Positions 5,817 to 8,256 of a stretch of DNA of 8,256 nt are shown piece after piece. Where the stretch lies: NCBI GenBank assembly GCA_035318985.1, contig DATHDP010000089.1:1-8256 (forward strand). The letters are read 5' to 3'. The position numbers and the translations under genes were made by a program. Under the pieces are notes generated by a model that worked only from the letters and a program-made list of their open reading frames with translations, was not told the DNA's origin and ran no database searches. The number at the start of each line of letters is the position of its first letter. Positions within the stretch are counted from its first letter, which is position 1. The stretch comes from VBAS01 sp035318985 (lineage in GTDB: Bacteria; Bacteroidota; Bacteroidia; Chitinophagales; Chitinophagaceae).

Positions 5817-6884
5817 ATGGTTGTGATAGTTCCGAAAAGACGACGAAGAAAATCATTTGTCATTCTACTGCTTTTATTAATAATTGTTTGTCTCCTTGCT
5901 TATTACCAATTATTGTATAGATCAGAAAGAGTAGATAATGGTATTGCCAAACTTGAAATGATCTTTGACAAACACAAAGATATTGTGACCTCAGTTCGAT
6001 TTAGCCCCGGAGACTCCTTGATAGTCACAAGTAGTGTAGACAGCACGATTAAGATCTGGAAAAGAGGATCAGGTGAAATTGTTAAAGAAATAAAACAACT
6101 TTCCGGCATTGCTTATATGGATCTAAGCAGTGATGGAAATTATGTTGTTACAGGCGACTATGATTCTACAGTGAGACTTTGGAGAATAACGGATGGCGTA
6201 TTGTTAAAAGAATTTAAAGGACATAGTGGTACAGTTTGGACAGTAGCTTTCAGCAATGACGGCAAAAAAATTGCGAGTGGTGGCGATGATGGATTGGTTA
6301 ATATTTGGGATGTTGAAACTGGCAGTCTTTTGCATAGGTTGGAAGGCCACAAACGTGTTGTTTGGTCAGTAAAATTTAATCCTGATGGAACAAAGCTTGC
6401 TTCAGCAAGTTTTGACTTTACTTTCAAACTATGGAATGTGGATGATGGCAAATTGGTTTGGGATAATAAGGAGCATAAAGAAACCGTAGTGGATATTGCG
6501 TTTAGTCATGATGGTAAAATTTTCGCAAGTACAAGCGACGATAAAACGGTCAAACTTTGGAATGTGGCAGAACAAAAGCTTATCAGGACAATGAAGGTTG
6601 CAGAACATGTGCAGGCGGTTGCATTCAGCCCAGATGATAAAAGATTGATGACGGGAGGAAGAGATAAACCTTTGATCGGTGAATTTCTGCAAGAAATATT
6701 CGGGGATTCAAAGTTTAATCCCGGCGTATCTGCAAGGCTTTGGGATGTTGAATCGGGTAGGCTTCTTCAAACTTTTACTACACATACAAATGATGTTATG
6801 GATGTAGCGTATAGCAATGATGGTAAACGAGTAGCAACTGCAAGTGCGGATAAGACGGTCGACTTGTGGAAACTAAATGAATAG
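5817..6884 (+). CDS. Membrane-anchored seven-blade WD40 propeller protein
   Basis: A 355-residue protein. A basic N-terminus (PKRRRRK, 6-12) precedes one hydrophobic segment (about 14-34). The positive-inside rule then predicts an uncleaved anchor with the rest in the periplasm. Seven WD repeats follow, ending at IKIW (78-81), VRLW (119-122), VNIW (161-164), FKLW (203-206), VKLW (245-248), ARLW (306-309) and VDLW (348-351), enough to close one seven-blade propeller. Blade 6 is interrupted by about 20 residues (284-305, including GEFLQEIFGDS) between GGRD and RLWD. WD40 propellers are interaction scaffolds, so no enzymatic role is implied and no partner domain is present. It follows the DUF1415 gene by 47 nt and is convergent with the flavoprotein gene, 70 bp away. 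No clear terminator is visible in that gap. Confidence 0.92.
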   Translation: MVVIVPKRRRRKSFVILLLLLIIVCLLAYYQLLYRSERVDNGIAKLEMIFDKHKDIVTSVRFSPGDSLIVTSSVDSTIKIWKRGSGEIVKEIKQLSGIAYMDLSSDGNYVVTGDYDSTVRLWRITDGVLLKEFKGHSGTVWTVAFSNDGKKIASGGDDGLVNIWDVETGSLLHRLEGHKRVVWSVKFNPDGTKLASASFDFTFKLWNVDDGKLVWDNKEHKETVVDIAFSHDGKIFASTSDDKTVKLWNVAEQKLIRTMKVAEHVQAVAFSPDDKRLMTGGRDKPLIGEFLQEIFGDSKFNPGVSARLWDVESGRLLQTFTTHTNDVMDVAYSNDGKRVATASADKTVDLWKLNE

Positions 6885-6954
6885 GAAATACAGTAGCTGA
6901 TTATTTTTCGGATATACCAGCAGTAAAAGACTATTTAAAATTATAAAATTGAAA

Positions 6955-7464
6955 TTAAACCTTAAGCCTTCCCTCGATCCCTCCATCATTTTTTGGAGTT
7001 ATTCCTATCGCACCCATTGCAAATTTTATTAAAGAGACCATTTTATTGTTTTTAGTATCCCAATAATAAGCATCCTCAGGTATTACTTTTATCAGGCTGA
7101 TATTTGGATCGTCCTTTCCTTCTTTAAACCATGTTTTAGCCATTGGTGTCCATAGCTCCGCAATTTTTAAACGGTCATTTACAATTTTTGCTTTTCCAAA
7201 AACACTCAAATATTCATAATTATTGGTGTAAGAATAAAATAATTGAACCTGGTCATCATTTTCTATTTGCTTGTTCTTGTCACTATTCCGGTCACTCATA
7301 AACCAGATATTGCCTTCTTCATCTACTTCCTGTGTAGCCATTGGTCTGCCTGCAAGAGGTAAGTTTGCGAGGTCAGTTACGAACATGCAAATATTAGCAT
7401 CCTTGGCTATCTCCCGAATTTTTTCAACAGCGTTATCTGCTGTAAGATTTTTTACTTCTCCCAT
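6955..7464 (-). CDS. General stress protein 26-like flavoprotein (pyridoxamine 5'-phosphate oxidase fold)
   Basis: A 169-residue cytoplasmic protein of the split-barrel FMN-binding fold, matching the general stress protein (GSP26, Pyrid_ox_like) branch. Visible signatures are an N-terminal helix (AVEKIREIAKD), CMFVTDL (26-32), RPMATQ (40-45), GNIWFMSDRNSDKNKQI (51-67), YLSVFGKAKIV (85-95) and LWTPMAKTWF (104-113) followed by a KDDPNI turn. These segments correspond to the flavin-phosphate and dimer-interface regions. Family members bind FMN, FAD or related cofactors and are often stress-induced. True pyridoxine-phosphate oxidase activity is unlikely from this branch. The start is the ATG at 7464-7462, giving MGEVKNL; no upstream in-frame ATG is better placed. 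The gene stands alone on the minus strand, convergent with the WD40 gene and divergent from the NTF2-like gene. Confidence 0.9.
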   Translation of the reverse strand: MGEVKNLTADNAVEKIREIAKDANICMFVTDLANLPLAGRPMATQEVDEEGNIWFMSDRNSDKNKQIENDDQVQLFYSYTNNYEYLSVFGKAKIVNDRLKIAELWTPMAKTWFKEGKDDPNISLIKVIPEDAYYWDTKNNKMVSLIKFAMGAIGITPKNDGGIEGRLKV

Positions 7465-7809
7465 AACAAATGTTTTTAAGAACTCAACAATTATTATTCC
7501 TGAATAGCTTAGCTTATAAATTAATTGGAGATGTAGAATATAAACAACATAATCAAACTACCTGTTTCGCCATTTTTAAATTAAATCCACAGTTGTTGAA
7601 GATTAAATGGGATTGATAGCAATTAAATTAAACAAATAATATTGGCCCTAATTTTCAGATGAAAAGATCGTTTTTGCTTTTGTGCGGTTTTGTTTCAGCA
7701 AAAAGGATTTTTAAGCAGTTATTGTAAAATTAGAATAGCTTTCCGTTCATGTAAACTCCTTGATTTGTTTCATTATTCATTATTACTTTACTCCTATAAA
7801 TTATACGCC
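7465..7809. other. Divergent intergenic region, 345 bp, no firm gene
   Basis: AT-rich spacer that must hold promoters for the minus-strand flavoprotein and the plus-strand NTF2-like gene. I see TTAAATTAAA twice (7576-7585 and 7623-7632), a CATTATT tandem pair (7771-7784) and one 8-bp inverted repeat (TTTTTGCT 7671-7678, AGCAAAAA 7697-7704). Single -7-like boxes occur (TAATTTTC at 7649-7656, TTGATTTG at 7760-7767, AACATTTG at 7474-7467 on the minus strand), but none has a well-spaced -33 TTG. A 22-codon frame at 7659-7727 is described separately. Confidence 0.5.
7659..7727 (+). CDS. Doubtful 22-residue ORF with signal-peptide-like start
   Basis: ATG to TAA, encoding MKRSFLLLCGFVSAKRIFKQ and two leucines. 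The first 14 residues look like an export signal (basic start, LLL core, small residues VSA), but the frame stops soon afterwards. It could be a remnant of a lost secreted-protein gene, a leader peptide, or chance. The inverted repeat TTTTTGCT/AGCAAAAA lies inside it. Nothing else supports translation. Confidence 0.12.
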   Translation: MKRSFLLLCGFVSAKRIFKQLL

Positions 7810-8244
7810 ATGAAAAAACTGATCTTGACTTTAGTATTATTCTCTGTGGTAAAATTTTCACCTGCTCAGGAAAAAGAGAAAGTTGAAAGAGCTTGTATGA
7901 ATTACATTGAAGGATTTTATGAAGGTGATTCTGTTAAACTTATTACCTCTTTAAAACCGTCCTTGCATAAGATCGGTTATTGGAAAAATAAAAACACCGG
8001 TGTTTATGATTTTGATGGACAGATGACCTATCGTGAAGCATTGGATTATGCAAAAAATGTTTTGGCAAAAAAGAATTTTGCAAAATCAGATTCGCCTAAA
8101 AAAGTTGAAGTGCTTGATATTGGAAATACAATTGCCTCTGCAAAAGTTACAGCCTGGTGGGGTATAGATTATGTCCTGCTTTCCAAACAAGGTGATAAAT
8201 GGGTAATAGAACAAGTCCTTTGGGAAGGACCTCCGATCAAATGA
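7810..8244 (+). CDS. Exported NTF2-like (putative lumazine-binding) small protein
   Basis: A 144-residue protein with a Sec signal peptide (MKKLILTLVLFSVVKFSPAQ, residues 1-20), so the mature part of about 124 residues is periplasmic or secreted. The mature sequence opens with the helix VERACMNYIEGFYEGDSVKL (25-44), typical of the Lumazine_bd_2/SnoaL-like branch of the NTF2 superfamily. TYREALDYAKN (73-83) follows, then the beta-strand region VEVLDIGNTIASAKVTAWW (99-117) and the closing strands DYVLLSKQGDKWVIEQVLW (120-138). These proteins form a cone-shaped pocket; ligand and activity are unknown here. A TTG 40 codons upstream (7690) extends the frame, but it would bury the signal peptide inside the protein, so the ATG at 7810 is chosen. 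Only 12 bases follow the stop, so the terminator is not visible. Confidence 0.88.
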   Translation: MKKLILTLVLFSVVKFSPAQEKEKVERACMNYIEGFYEGDSVKLITSLKPSLHKIGYWKNKNTGVYDFDGQMTYREALDYAKNVLAKKNFAKSDSPKKVEVLDIGNTIASAKVTAWWGIDYVLLSKQGDKWVIEQVLWEGPPIK

Positions 8245-8256
8245 TCTTGTTCATTT

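Noticed and set aside
6885..6954. Bidirectional terminator between the convergent WD40 and flavoprotein genes
   Set aside because: Only a 4-bp GCTG/CAGC pairing is present, with no adjacent T-run of use; no terminator can be supported.
7690..7809. 40-codon N-terminal extension of the NTF2-like protein from a TTG
   Set aside because: The extension would place a clear Sec signal peptide in the interior; the ATG at 7810 gives a proper exported protein.

Overview
The window looks like chromosomal DNA from a member of the Bacteroidota, most likely the Chitinophagaceae. Four things point there: the AT-rich base composition; genes that mostly lack a Shine-Dalgarno sequence and start after A/T-rich leaders; near matches to the Bacteroidota promoter consensus (TTG, about 20 bp, TAnnTTTG); and a gene set typical of these bacteria. 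That set includes a VPS10/Asp-box propeller protein, a single-RRM RNA-binding protein, a DUF1415 protein, a WD40 membrane protein and a secreted NTF2-like protein. The taxonomic call is inference from gene content, not from a marker gene.

Layout: (1) 1-706, minus strand, holds the N-terminal 235 residues of an exported PPP-type metallophosphoesterase that runs off the left edge. (2) A 179-bp divergent spacer with a candidate promoter leads into 886-4035, a 1049-residue secreted Asp-box (BNR/VPS10-like) propeller protein. (3) A 257-bp spacer with small hairpins and a doubtful 41-codon ORF precedes the RRM gene at 4293-4556. (4) The RRM gene has an unusually structured 3' region, 4557-4719. It contains a 20-bp imperfect hairpin whose loop can pair with downstream sequence, and it ends in a strong intrinsic terminator. 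That terminator finishes only 7 nt before the start of the next gene. (5) 4727-5197 (basic helical protein of unknown function), 5233-5769 (DUF1415) and 5817-6884 (membrane-anchored seven-blade WD40 protein) lie in tandem on the plus strand with short gaps. (6) A convergent gene, 6955-7464 minus, encodes a flavin-type general stress protein of the pyridoxamine-phosphate-oxidase fold. (7) A 345-bp divergent spacer precedes 7810-8244 plus, a small exported NTF2-like (lumazine-binding-like) protein.

The genes do not form one recognisable pathway. Four of the eight protein-coding genes carry an export or membrane-anchor signal: the phosphoesterase, the Asp-box protein, the WD40 protein and the NTF2-like protein. 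So the cell envelope is a common destination. I see no mobile element, CRISPR array, tRNA, rRNA or defence system. The most interesting non-coding signal is the structured region between the RRM gene and the next gene. It could be a stable 3'UTR, a small RNA released from the RRM transcript, or an attenuator for the downstream gene.
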